DNA from: Hymenobacter sp. J193
GTDB taxonomy: Bacteria > Bacteroidota > Bacteroidia > Cytophagales > Hymenobacteraceae
Reading direction: 5' to 3'
DNA length: 64,000 bases
Assembly: GCF_024700075.1 (NCBI RefSeq)
Contig: NZ_JAJONE010000003.1
Coordinates: 124,001 to 188,000, forward strand
The notes under the pieces were generated by a model. The model did not search any database. It saw only the letters and a program-made list of their open reading frames with translations, and was not told the origin of the DNA. This document shows positions 25,957 through 35,749 of the stretch, in pieces; the stretch's first letter is position 1, and every line of letters begins with the position of its first letter. Position numbers and translations under genes: made by a program.

Positions 25957-26630
25957 TCCGCGCTGAACTTGTAGCCCACCCCGTACACGGAGCGGATGTA
26001 GTCGCCGGCTCCTTTGTCCTGCAACTTGCGCCGCAGGTTCTTGAGGTGGGTGTAGAGGAAGTCGAAGGAGTCGGCCGCATCGGCCGCGTCGCCCCAGACG
26101 TGCTCGGCAATGGACTCCTTCGTCAGCACGCGGCCGGGGTTGGTGAGCAAATACAGCAGCAAGTCAAATTCCTTGCGCGTAAGCGTTACCGGCTCGCCGT
26201 TGACCAGCACCCGGGACTGGTCAGGAAATACGGTCAGTTCCTGAAACAGTAGGTGGCGCTGCCCCTGAAACTGCCGCCGCCGGATGATGGCTTTCAGCCG
26301 GGCGCTCAGCTCCGAGAGGTGAAACGGCTTGGCCAGGTAGTCGTCGGCCCCCAGCTCCAGGCCCAGCACCTTGTCGTCGAGCGCGCCCCGGGCCGAGACG
26401 ATGAGCACGCCGGCCGGGGAGCGGTCGGCCTTGAGCGTGCGCACCACGTCCAGCCCGTTGCCGTCGGGCAGCGTCAAATCCAGCAGCACGCAATCGTACT
26501 GGTAGAGCTTGATTTTCTCGTGCGCCTGTTCGTAGCTGGCCGCTGCTTCCACCACGTAGCCGTCCTGGCGCAGGTACTCCACCAGGGAAGTGCGCAGGGC
26601 CGGCTCGTCTTCTACAATCAGCAGCTTCAC
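25953..26630 (-). CDS. OmpR/PhoB-type response regulator
   Basis: 225 residues from a GTG at 26630 (VKLLIVEDEPALRTSLV). The receiver domain has the acidic pocket EDEP, phospho-acceptor LLDLTLPDGNGLD (Asp about residue 51), and K in DDYLAKPFHLSEL. The C-terminal winged helix has VTLTRKEFDLLLYLLTNPGR and YIRSVYGVGYKF. It is the first gene of the kinase pair and has an operator copy 40-56 bp upstream, pointing to autoregulation. Confidence 0.95.
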   Translation of the reverse strand: MKLLIVEDEPALRTSLVEYLRQDGYVVEAAASYEQAHEKIKLYQYDCVLLDLTLPDGNGLDVVRTLKADRSPAGVLIVSARGALDDKVLGLELGADDYLAKPFHLSELSARLKAIIRRRQFQGQRHLLFQELTVFPDQSRVLVNGEPVTLTRKEFDLLLYLLTNPGRVLTKESIAEHVWGDAADAADSFDFLYTHLKNLRRKLQDKGAGDYIRSVYGVGYKFSAE

Positions 26631-26669
26631 GGGAGTGCAAGGTGAGGAACGGCGGAAAGGTAGCTGGCA

Positions 26670-26686
26670 ATTCTGAAGACTTTCTG
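26670..26686 (-). promoter_or_regulatory. direct-repeat operator, response-regulator gene copy
   Basis: Minus strand CAGAAAGTCTTCAGAAT: half-sites CAGAA 11 bp apart, 40 bp upstream of the regulator start. Confidence 0.6.
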
Positions 26687-26723
26687 ACGGGGGCACTGAG
26701 CTGTCTGGATAGAAAGGCCGGAA

Positions 26724-27317
26724 CTAGGCCGCTTCCTGCGCTTTTCCGCCGGTTGCTACCCCCAGATAGGCCAGGTAACGGTAAATAGTAGCCCGGCCCA
26801 CGCCCAGCAATTGCCCGATTTCTGCTACCGTCTTGTCTTGTTGCAGGTAGAGCGTTTTTGCGGCCTGGGCTTTGGAGAGGGCTTCTTTGGAAAGACCTTT
26901 GGGCCGCCCGCCCTGGCGGCCGCGGGCCCGGGCCGCCGTCAGGCCCGCTTTGGTGCGCTCCCGAATGATGTCGCGCTCAAACTCAGCCAGCGAGGCAAAC
27001 AGGTTAAACATGAGGCGGCCCTGGGCGGTGGTCGTGTCCAGATGGTCCTGCAAGCTGACAAAGTGAATCCCCTGTTGCTGAAAGCCGCTGACCAGTGTGA
27101 CCAGGTCTTTGAGCGAGCGGCCCAGTCGGTCGAGTTTCCAGACCACGAGCGTATCGCCCGTCCGTAGCCGGGTCAGCAGGTGCTGCAGCGCGGGGCGCTC
27201 TTTCACGGACGATACTTTTTCCTGCGCCACCTCGGCGCAGCCGTAGGCCTGCAAGGCATCGGTCTGCAGGTGCAACTGCTGGTCCGGGGTGCTGACGCGG
27301 GCGTAGCCGAAAATCAT
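26724..27317 (-). CDS. tnpR: Tn3-family resolvase (small serine recombinase) TnpR
   Basis: 197 residues from ATG at 27317 (MIFGYARVSTPDQQL). It has the catalytic YARVST with the active Ser, LVVWKLDRLGRSLKDLV, the long E-helix (NLFASLAEFERDIIRERTKAGL) and a C-terminal HTH (KTVAEIGQLLGVGRATIYRYL). It resolves the cointegrates made by TnpA. A res site is expected in 27333-27490, upstream of the gene, but I cannot define the subsites. Confidence 0.95.
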   Translation of the reverse strand: MIFGYARVSTPDQQLHLQTDALQAYGCAEVAQEKVSSVKERPALQHLLTRLRTGDTLVVWKLDRLGRSLKDLVTLVSGFQQQGIHFVSLQDHLDTTTAQGRLMFNLFASLAEFERDIIRERTKAGLTAARARGRQGGRPKGLSKEALSKAQAAKTLYLQQDKTVAEIGQLLGVGRATIYRYLAYLGVATGGKAQEAA

Positions 27318-27493
27318 AGGCGCTATTCTCAAAAAGTCAAGAGCCGCGAAGATAGCGAGCCGTTGATTGGTGAGAACACCATATGAGACAGTTATTGCTC
27401 AGCTTCAGTAGGCCCCCAGCCAGTGCGGGCAGTGGACCGCAAAAACGCCCGTATTTTGAGACGCCCGGCCCCCGCCAAAATCCAACCCTGCGG

Positions 27494-27532
27494 CCCTAAC
27501 GGGAATTTCTGTTCTTACTCTTGCGCTACCCC
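27494..27532 (-). repeat. internal, diverged Tn3-type terminal repeat
   Basis: The minus-strand reading starts GGGGTAGCGCAAGAGTAAG; 28 of 39 bases match the outer right end. It lies beside tnpR, as expected for the end of an older, 8.4-kb transposon (19163-27532). The 27318-27677 gap otherwise holds the possible res site and a 26-bp sequence (27618-27643) shared with 15336-15361. Confidence 0.65.
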
Positions 27533-27677
27533 TAAAGCACCGGCCCTGCAGCAGCCGGAACACCGACTCGTGCTGGCAGCTAGCAGGTAACAGCCACGTT
27601 CCCTAAATGCGACTTAGGGACCAAACTTTTAAGACAGGCCAAGAGTACGCCATATGTCGGCAGCGGGAGCCGCAGCG

Positions 27678-29241
27678 TCACGAAGTCGGCGGGGCTGCGG
27701 GCAGCGTGCGCAGCAGCGCAAACCCGAGGCCGCCCGCCGTGAGCGAGGCCACCAGAATGGCCAGCTTGGCCACGTCCGTGCCCACCGAATGCTCGCCCAG
27801 CGCCAGCAGCGTGACGAAGATGGACATGGTAAAGCCGATGCCCGCCAGCAGGCCCGCCCCCCCACAGGTGCCGCCAACTCACGCCGGGCGGCAGCGTGGC
27901 CCAGCCCAGGCGCACCGTGAGCCAGCTCAGCGCCCCGATGCCCAGGGGCTTGCCCACGACCAGGCCCGCCAGGATGCCCAGCCCCAGCGGCGAAAGCAGC
28001 CCCCGCACGGCGGCCGGCGCAACAACCAGGCTGGTGTTGGCGAAGGCAAACAGGGGAATGATGCCGAAGGCCACCACCGAGTGCAGCTGCTGCTCCAGCC
28101 GCTGGGCCGGCGAGCTGCTGCGCAGGTACAGCTCCTCCAGTTCCTCGCTGATGACGCGCGGGGTTGCCTCGGGCTCCTGGGTTTTCTCGCGCAGCAGGGC
28201 CAGCCGCTCGTCCACGCGGCGCAGCAAGTCCGGCCGAGAGAAGGGAATGCGAAACGGGATGGCCGCCGCCAGCAGCACCCCGGCCAGGGTGGCGTGGATG
28301 CCCGATTCGAGCATAAAAAACCAGAGCACCGCGCCCAGCGGCAGGTAGGCCCACAAGCTGCGTATGCGCAACCCGTTGAAGGCCAGCAGCACCGCCCAAG
28401 TACCCAGTGCCAGGTACAGGTAGTGCAGGTGCAGCTCCGTGGTGTAGAAGCCGGCAATGACCAGCACCGCCCCCAGGTCATCGACAATGGCCAGCGCGGT
28501 CAGAAACACTTTCAGGCCCAGCGGCACCCGGGGACCCAGCAGCTGCAGCACGGCCAGGGCGAAGGCAATGTCGGTGGCCATGGGAATGCCCCAGCCCCCG
28601 GCCGTGGGCGTGCCGTGGTTGAAGACGCTGAACAGCAGCGCGGGCAGCAGCATGCCCCCCAGGGCCCCGGCAATGGGCAGGGCCGCCTGGCGGGGCGAGG
28701 ACAGTTCGCCGTCGAGCACTTCGCGCTTGATTTCCAGGCCCACGATGAGGAAAAATACGGTCATCAGCCCGTCGTTTATCCATTCCACTAAAGTGTGGTC
28801 GAGCACTACGCTGCCCGCGCTCAGGCGCAGGTGCTGGTCCCAGAACGCGGGAAAGTAGCGCGCCGGGCCCCAGCTGGTGTTGGCCAGCAGCAGGGCCAGC
28901 ACGGCGCTAATCATCAAGACGATGCCGCTGGCCGCCTCCCGGCGGAAAAACTCGGCGAAGGGCCGGATAAGCGGACGAACCAGGGGCCGAACGAGGGTAG
29001 GTAGCAAGGAAGCGGAATAAAAGGTGGGTGGTCGGTGCCGCCGGCCGGTGAAATGAAGAAGGTTGCGCCAGCGGCGGCGGCCAGCCGTGCTGAACCGGAA
29101 CCGGTTGACGCTAGGGTGTACGGCGGCCGGCTGCCCGGCGGCCATGCGTGAGGGCTGCCGGGATGTCAGCCAGTGCCCGGCCTTGCTCGCGGCCGAGGCG
29201 CAGGTGCTTGGCGGGGTCAATACCCGGTTTACAGTAGCCAT
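27678..29241 (-). CDS. nhaA: Na+/H+ antiporter NhaA (one apparent frameshift)
   Basis: Up to about residue 455 the frame matches NhaA: FFRREAASGIVLMISAVLAL, VEWINDGLMTVFFLIVGLEIKRE, GWGIPMATDIAFALAVLQLL (TDIAF), ALAIVDDLGAVLVIA (the paired transport Asp residues), and LVVGKPLGI. After HLWG a C7 run (27857-27863, plus strand) shifts the frame; with six bases the protein continues as AGLLAGIGFTMSIFVTLLAL and ends LPAAPPTS at 27678. Inner-membrane Na+/H+ exchange, pH and salt homeostasis. The first 70-80 residues are not typical, so a start further in is possible. Transposon cargo. Confidence 0.9.
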
Positions 29242-29522
29242 TCATCACCGAGCTAGGGAGGCAAAGATTATCCAAAGCACTTATCAAGCAGAATTTTCTT
29301 TTTGATAAGCTTGGTATACCCTCTAAATCACTTGGAATCGCCCTTTTTCAGTCTGTTTTTCGGCCACCTTAGCGTGTAAATTCACCCCGTTGCAATAAGA
29401 ACCCTATAACAGCCCCGGAACGAAGTCAGCGCCCGAGCGACTGCTACAAGCATTCCGCTAGCGGGCTGCTCGCCGCAGTCGCTCGGCCATGTTGAGGGAA
29501 GCCAACGGGGCGGATTTACACG

Positions 29523-30191
29523 TTACGCCGACCACGGCGCTTGCCGACAGGTGGCATTGCGCTGGAACAAGGCGTAGGTATAGGGATGTGCGTCGCCTGT
29601 AAGAGGCTGGTGGACTTCTTCCGTCGCCGCCTGGAGGGTGTAGTTGGAACCGAGCAGGACTTGTAAATCGGCCACGGTGTAGGGTTGCAGCAGCAGCCCC
29701 GCCTCGGTGGGCGGCACCGCCGATTCGGGTGCCCGGGCACTGAGCAGCACCCACCCATGGGCGGCCACCATGTGGTGGAGCAAGCGCGCGTAGGCCGCGG
29801 TCTGCGCCGAACCCAGAAAGCCGTGCAGCACGGCCCGGTCGTGCCAGAACAGCACCGGGTCCAGCAGCGGCAGGTGCTGCGGCTGGAGCAAGTCGTCCAC
29901 CACCCACATAACGTGCTCGGCCTGCGCGGGCGGTAACTGGCGGCGGTGCTCGGCCAGGGCCGTTGCGCTTAGGTCCGTGGCGATGAGGTTGGTGTAGCCC
30001 TGGGCCAGCAGGCCCGACAGAAAAGGCGATACGCCGGCCCCCACGTCGAGCACAGGGGCGTCAAAAGGCAAGTTCGCGTCGGCGAATAAGCGCAGCGAAG
30101 CCGTTGCCTGGCGTTGGAACCAACTGGCTTGCTCGGGTCGGCGTTGCGCGTACAAATTCTCCCAAAAAGTGGTCTGATTGGCGGATGGCAT
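29523..30191 (-). CDS. class I SAM-dependent methyltransferase
   Basis: 222 residues starting MPSANQTTFWENLYAQRRPE. SAM-binding motif I is VLDVGAGVSPFLSGLLAQGY, motif II is LIATDLSATAL, and a later acidic motif is VDDLLQP with FWHDRAVLHGFL. This form (FWENLY...WF...LDVGAG.S...LL..GY....DLS..AL) is common in small methyltransferases of the thiopurine/tellurite-resistance-like group, but the substrate cannot be inferred. Cargo of the outer part of the transposon. Confidence 0.85.
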   Translation of the reverse strand: MPSANQTTFWENLYAQRRPEQASWFQRQATASLRLFADANLPFDAPVLDVGAGVSPFLSGLLAQGYTNLIATDLSATALAEHRRQLPPAQAEHVMWVVDDLLQPQHLPLLDPVLFWHDRAVLHGFLGSAQTAAYARLLHHMVAAHGWVLLSARAPESAVPPTEAGLLLQPYTVADLQVLLGSNYTLQAATEEVHQPLTGDAHPYTYALFQRNATCRQAPWSA

Positions 30192-30481
30192 GGTGCTTAT
30201 AAGGTTTTTTGGCTAGTGGGCGCGCAAGGGCTGCTTACCCACCCCCACGGGCTAGACGGGCTGCTCGCACCGTGGGCGCTCTGGCCCGTTACGGTGGGGT
30301 GAGGAAAACAGAACGGGGGAGCAGGGCCAGCCGGTCCGTGCGGGTCCACTTACCTCAGCGGCGGCCAGCACTACTGGGTTGGACTATATGGGGTGTTTAA
30401 TGTGGGTACTGCCGCCTGCTAGCAGCAATGCGTTTTAAGTAGCGAGTAGGGCCATTGGATAGGAAGCAAAAAGACAGCCGG

Positions 30482-33400
30482 CTACTCTGGAAACGTAACG
30501 GTAAACGTCGTCCCAACATCCGGCTGGCTCTGCACGGTAATCGTGCCGCCGGCATTATCGAGAATGCGTTTGATGGTATACAAGCCAATGCCGGAACCCT
30601 CCACGTGAGTGTGCAGGCGCTGGAACAGGCCGAAGAGGCGCGCCTGCTGGGCCGCGCTCAGGCCCAACCCGTTGTCTTGCACTTCCAGGACCGTGCCCCC
30701 CGGGGGCGGGGCAGCAGCGCACCTGCACTACAGGCAGTCGGTCGGGGTGGTGGTACTTGACGGCGTTGCTGAGCAGGTTGTAGACAATGCTGCGCAGGTG
30801 CTGCGGGGCAAAGTATAGGGACGCGCAGGCGGCCACGTTGACGTCGAACTGGGCGTGGGTGGCGGCCAGCAGCGGGGCCAGGTCCAGGCGAACGTCCGCA
30901 ATGAGAGCGGCTAGGTCGATGGGTTCGGCCGGCTGCTGCCCCGTCTGCTGCGACTTGATGATATCGGTGAGCTGGTCGAGCGTAAGTTGGAAGCGCTCGA
31001 CGGCGCCGTGCAGCAAGTTGAACAGGTAAGGCACCGGCTCGGCCTGGCGGGCGGCTTCGGGCAGGTGCTCGCCCAGGGCCGTGAGCAGGCCTTCGATGTT
31101 GGTAATGGGGGAGCGCAGGTCGTGGGAGGCCGTGTACACGAAGGTGTCTAAGTCCGCGTTGGTGCGCGTGAGCCGCGCGTTGGTAGCCGTTAGCTCCGTG
31201 TTGAGCGCGTGGGCTTCGTCGCGGGCGGCGCGCAATTGCGCCGTTAGTTGCTGCAACTGCTGCTCGGCCAGCTTCTGCTCGTGGATGTCGATGGCGGCCC
31301 CTACCCACTGCACGAGCGTCCCGGCGGCATCGCGCACGGGCACGGCCCGGTCCAGGTGCCAGCGGTATTCGCCCGTGGTGGCCACGCGCAGGCGCAGTTC
31401 GGCCTGGAACGGCTGCTCACTGTCCACTGCCGTCAGCCAGGCCTGCACGAAGCTTTCTTGGTCGTCGGGGTGCAGGTACTCGCGCCAGCCCAGCCCCTGG
31501 CCGTTGGCGGCGGCGGTGAACCGCTCCCACTGGGGGCTCAGGTACGTGGTCTGGCCCTGGGCGTTGGCTTCCCACACCACTAAGGGGGTGGTTTCGGCCA
31601 AGTGCCGGAAGCGGCTTTCGCTGCGCTCGGTGCGCTGCCGGGCGAGCACCTGCTCGGTCACGTCGTGGGCAAAAACGCGCACCCCGTCAATCGTGCCCTG
31701 GGCGTCGTGCCGGGCCTGGTAGGTGAAGGTCGAATACATTTCCTCCGGGGCAGCGCCCTCGTGGCGGGCGAGCCGCAGCCGCAGCTCCTGCATGACCACC
31801 GGCTCGCCGGTGTGGTACACGTGGCGGAGCAGGTCCGGAACAGGCGAGTCTACCAACTCGGGCAGGGCCTCCAGCAGCGGCTTATGTAGCAGTTCCCGCC
31901 CCGGAAAGGCGCGCTGATAGGCTGGGTTGACGAGCTGGAACACCAAGTCGGGGCCGTCGAGGATGGCGATGGGAGCCGGGGCCTGCATGAACAGGTCGGC
32001 GAGCTGCTGCTGCTGCGCTTCCCGCTCCTGCCGGGCGAGCACCTGCTCGGTCACGTCGAAGGCGAAGATGGACACGCCGGCGATGTCGCCCGCTTCCCGG
32101 TACGCCTGGTAGGTGAAGTTAAAATACGTCGTCTGCGCGGGCCTCTCGTCGGTGGCGGCGGCAGTGAACGGCAAGTCGGCCCCAAAGAAGGTCTCGCCGG
32201 TCTGGTAGACGCGGTCGAGCAGGGCCACGAAGCCCTGCTCCTGCGCTGCCGGTACGGCCACGGCCAGGTCGAGGCCCACCAGCTGCTGCCCGGGAAACAG
32301 GGCTTGGTAGGCGGGGTTGACGTACTCGAAGCGGTGGCCGGGGGCGCGCAGCAGCGCCACCAAGGCGGGCGTTTGCTCGAACACGTTGTGAAAGGCCTCC
32401 CGCTCGTGGGCCTGCTGCCGGGCCGCCGCCAGCACCTGGGCCTGCAGGGCTTCGGCCTGCTGGCGGGCCTGCACCTTCTCCGTCACATCCACGGCAAAGG
32501 CCAGGATGCCGGCGGGGCGGCCCTGCTCGTCGAGCAGCGGCTGGTAGAGAAAATCCAGGTAATGCGGGACGTCTTGACCGGTCACCGGGTCGTGAATCGC
32601 AAGCGGGGTTTCCGTGCCCACGTGCGGCCGGCCGGTGGCATACACCTCGTCCAGCAACCCGATAAAGCCCTGAGCCGCCACTTCCGGCAAGAGTTCCGCG
32701 ACCGATTGGCCGGCGCGGGTGCGCCCCTCGGTCAGGGTCTGGTAGGCGTCGTTGAAGAACGCGAAGCGGTGTTCGGGGCCGAGCAGCGTGGCGATGGCGG
32801 CCGGTACTTGCCCCAGGATTTGCTGCAGGTGGCCCTGTTGCCGGCGCACCTCGGCCGTGCGCGCCTGCACGCGGGCTTCCAACTCCTGGGTAAGCCGCTG
32901 CTGCTGCCGGCGGGCCAGCACCTGCTCGGTGACATCGTAAGAGAAATCGAGTACGCCGTGAATGCGGCCCTCGCCATCCCGTAAAGGCAGGTAAAAGGCA
33001 TTGACAAACAATGGCCTAGCCAAGGGGCCATCTCGGTGGCTCAGGACTATTTCCAACTCGGGCAGGTGGACGGGCTCGCCGGTGGCGTACACGCGGTCCA
33101 GCTGCGCAAAGACTTCCTCCCCCACAGCCCCTTGGGCGGCCTCGCGCACCGGGCGGCCGAGCAGGTCCGCCGCGGGCACAAACGAGCGAAAGCGCTCATT
33201 GACGAAGCCGAACACGTGGTCGGGCCCGTGGTAGATGGCCACCTGGGCGGGCAGGTGCAGGAGCACCTCGTAAAAGCGCTGGCGCTGGGCCTCGGCCGCC
33301 GCGCGGGCGGCTCGCTCGGCGGCCTGGCTCTCGCGCAGGGCGAGTTCTACGGCACTGCGGTCCTGGTCGGCCGTATCCGTAAAGCTGACCAGCAACCACT

Positions 33401-33767
33401 CGCCGCTGCGCCGGGCGGCGACGTGGAAATAGTTGTCGAAGCCGTCGGTCTGATAGTTGACGCCGTATCGGCCTTCTTGCCCGGTTTCCATCACCTGCCG
33501 GTACAGGGCAAACACGCCGTTGGCAAACGTGTGGGGGAAGCGGCTGCGCATCGTGCCCCCCGGCCGCTCCGGCAGGCCCGTCATGCGCTGCGCGGCGGGG
33601 TTGAGGTATTCCACGGCAAAGTCCACCACTTCTCCCGTGGGGGCGTACAGGGGGCGCAGCAGGTTGACCGCCGTGAGCGAAACGGCCAGCAGGTCCTGCA
33701 GCAAGTCGGCGGGAGCGGCAAACAGGTCCGGGGGAGTAGACTCGGCAGCCGCCGGAGGATGGGACAT
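30482..33767 (-). CDS. multi-PAS sensor histidine kinase (one apparent frameshift)
   Basis: From ATG at 33767 (MSHPPAAAESTPPDLF), about 1094 residues without membrane segments. Five or six PAS/PAC units follow, each ending in a block like GVSIFAFDVTEQVLARQ or GVLDFSYDVTEQVLARR, then a coiled coil and HisKA with YTASHDLRSPITNIEGLL. The ATPase domain starts LRSIVYNLLSNAVKYHHP. At 30696-30706 (C6G5, plus strand) the frame shifts; with one base fewer it continues VLEVQDNGLGLSAAQQ and VEGSGIGLYTIKRIL to FTVTFPE at 30482. A cytoplasmic light-, redox- or ligand-sensing kinase. No cognate regulator is adjacent. Confidence 0.9.
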
Positions 33768-34055
33768 AGTAGCCGCGCTGGACGGATGAAAAAAGTAGGT
33801 AAATGTACACCCCCCTTGGTGGGCACCATCTACGTGCAAGCAGATGAGCGTGGCAGGGCAAAAAACGTCCTGTTCAGGTTAAAATCCGCCCAACTTCACT
33901 TCGCTGCTTTCTGTTCCATTTTTGCTATATTTATTTTGACTCCTTCTCGCCCAACCGTTGCGAGCACATTCATCGACTGCGGAAGCATTCCTTTCCCGAC
34001 CCGGCGCAGGCGGCCCGGTAACATTGCCCTGCCGGAGCCGTTGGTTTTGGGTGGC

Positions 34056-34598
34056 TCAGGTCCAGCTAACCCGAAACCATTTTAGCAGGGCAGGCGAATC
34101 AGTCGGGGTTTCTTCCGGCTCGACCCGGACGCGGATACTGCCGACGGGCTTGAACTTGCGGGCTACGCCCGTAATCAGGCCGCATTCAAAATTCGTCGGC
34201 GTGGGCGTGTAGCACACCACGCGCATGGTCCGGGGCGCGAGAGCCTGCGTGCGGTAGTACCCCATCGGGGAACTGTCCACGTTGGCTTGGCAGGCCTCGT
34301 CGAGCGCGTACAACGCTTGCTCCAACGTGCCAATGGTGTCGGGCCAGACGCTGCACTCGGCAATTTGTAGGCCCACGGCGTACACCGTTTGCTCGCCGTA
34401 CCCTGTCTCCAACTCCCCCAGCAGGTTCAGCCAGCCTTGCAGCGGGTACCACTGCCCGCGCACGGGCTGCGAAGGCAGGCCATACTGTTTCAGCAAGCGC
34501 CGGGCATCCTGGGGAATATGAAGCACTCGATGTACCGCTTGCAACGTTTCGCCGTTCACGGTCGCTGCGGGGTCGAAGGCAATGTAAGAGTGAGGCAT
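34056..34598 (-). CDS. hypothetical protein, possible V4R/HNOB-like sensor domain (180 aa)
   Basis: Starts MPHSYIAFDPAATVNGETLQ. The arrangement (helical N-terminus, WYPLQGWLNLLGELE, helices LEQALYALDEACQANV, then strands RVVCYTPTPTNFECGLITGV and VGSIRVRVEPEE) is reminiscent of V4R/heme-NO-binding-like folds, but no metal ligands are certain. It could be an uncharacterised single-domain protein. Last cargo gene before the right end of the transposon; the 210 bp to the end hold nothing obvious. Confidence 0.5.
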   Translation of the reverse strand: MPHSYIAFDPAATVNGETLQAVHRVLHIPQDARRLLKQYGLPSQPVRGQWYPLQGWLNLLGELETGYGEQTVYAVGLQIAECSVWPDTIGTLEQALYALDEACQANVDSSPMGYYRTQALAPRTMRVVCYTPTPTNFECGLITGVARKFKPVGSIRVRVEPEETPTDSPALLKWFRVSWT

Positions 34599-34811
34599 TG
34601 GCCGAGGAAATTTTTAGTAAATATAATACTACCTGCAGTCGGCGGTAATTCACTCCGGGGCTTGATGCATTGCGCAGCCAGCGTGACATTGACTGCTGTA
34701 ATCCGCTAAACAGACAACTATTATCCTCGCGCAGGTCGATTTTGACGCTGTAAGAAAAAAAGCCCGATTTTTGAGGCACCCCACCACCACCACCGGAATT
34801 TGATTAACTGG

Positions 34812-34850
34812 CCTTAGCGTTGTTTTCCGTTCTTGCTCTAGTGGAACCCC
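34812..34850 (-). repeat. Tn3-family terminal inverted repeat, right
   Basis: The plus strand reads CCTTAGCGTTGTTTTCCGTT and ends GGAACCCC; 35 of 39 match the left end. It is followed directly by AATAA (34851-34855). Confidence 0.92.
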
Positions 34851-35197
34851 AATAAATACTCCATAACCAAACATAATACCTACTGTTAACAGCTCCTAGT
34901 GTGTAACGAATCAAGAGGGATACAAACGGTATCTGTCCTCCTTTGCGAAAAAGCACTCCCAATTGTGCGACCAATATAATTGGAATTGCTTATATTAAGA
35001 GCAGATGGCTTCGAATGCGCCTGTTTCCGGCACAAGGAATCAAACCGTTCTCATCAAGTAGAAAGGTCGGTCTGCTACGGATTGTATAAAGCTCATTTAA
35101 CAACACCCAGAAATGCACTGATGACTATAGCGTCGGCAACTGTGTAGCCATTGCTGTCATCAAAGTATCACTGGCCCAGGCTGGCTCGATTGATCAG

Positions 35198-35749
35198 GTG
35201 TTCAGATCGTTCCGACGAGGTGGTGACAGCATTCGGTGCACGTTTCATGATGGTACAACTGTAGCCATTGGCCCAGCGGAGCGTGACACTGTTAGGAGAA
35301 GGGCTGATTTGGAAGTCCCCAGGGGACAAACCTCGGTTTTTGTGGAAGATGCTGTTACCATGTACACCCTCATTTGCAAACGCATGTTGCGTCTACAGAG
35401 TGCTTTGGTCAATGATGGCGGAGATTACAAGAAGTGCGTTAAAAACTTCCCGGATGCGGTTCAATATCTTTGTTCTGGCTATCCTACTGAAAGCGGCAAT
35501 TTGTTAATAGCCTGGAGCCTACAGGCAATAACTGACTTTAGCACACTAGATACGGTACCCATTGCTATTGTCAGATCTAGTAAGCATGCGGCATTCACTA
35601 CGATGGGGCAGCAGGATAGATTTGGCAGGGTGCATCAAATCACCCGAATCATGCAGCGTGGGCGCCCGACGAACCAATGGAATATGCAAGGTGCCAACAG
35701 CAGCACACAAAGAGTTAGGGCCGCCTATACGCTTACCCGTCCGCAATAA
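35198..35749 (+). CDS. hypothetical protein, possible cysteine-protease-like remnant
   Basis: The frame is open from 35090, without an ATG: NTQKCTDDYSVGNCVAIAVI continues into LAQAGSIDQVFRSF. The first usual start codon is a GTG at 35198, after this block. GNCVAIAVIK with Cys at a helix start recalls papain-like folds and could be a nucleophile, but His and Asn partners are not certain. The upstream sequence lacks a start, so the gene may be 5'-truncated and decayed. It lies just outside the IS/Tn3 complex and may once have belonged to the same locus as the split protease-like gene at 16213-18063. Confidence 0.35.
   Translation: MFRSFRRGGDSIRCTFHDGTTVAIGPAERDTVRRRADLEVPRGQTSVFVEDAVTMYTLICKRMLRLQSALVNDGGDYKKCVKNFPDAVQYLCSGYPTESGNLLIAWSLQAITDFSTLDTVPIAIVRSSKHAAFTTMGQQDRFGRVHQITRIMQRGRPTNQWNMQGANSSTQRVRAAYTLTRPQ

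Larger units (their letters stand above)
19163..34850 (-). mobile_element. Tn3-family transposon, 15.7 kb, with resistance/sensing-type cargo
   Basis: 39-bp inverted ends at 19163-19201 (GGGGTCGCACTAGAGTAGG...) and 34812-34850 (complement starts GGGGTTCCACTAGAGCAAG...), 35 of 39 identical, both running to CTAAGG. A perfect 5-bp duplication AATAA flanks it (19158-19162, 34851-34855). It contains tnpA next to the left end, tnpR, and cargo: BamA-like protein, PAP2 phosphatase, two-component system, nhaA, methyltransferase, multi-PAS kinase and a hypothetical gene. A third, diverged end lies inside at 27494-27532. Confidence 0.92.
18410..34896 (-). mobile_element. IS5-family (IS427-like) IS, interrupted by a Tn3-family transposon
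   Basis: Ends GGAGGTGTTAACAGT (18410-18424) and, inverted, GGAGCTGTTAACAGT (34882-34896), each flanked by TA. The IS is split into 18410-19162 and 34856-34896 by Tn3 DNA; joined length about 794 bp. Its transposase uses two overlapping frames, as is usual for IS427-type elements. Confidence 0.85.

Noticed and set aside
27607..28791. 394-codon plus-strand frame opposite nhaA
   Set aside because: Gln/Arg/His-rich shadow of a membrane-protein gene.
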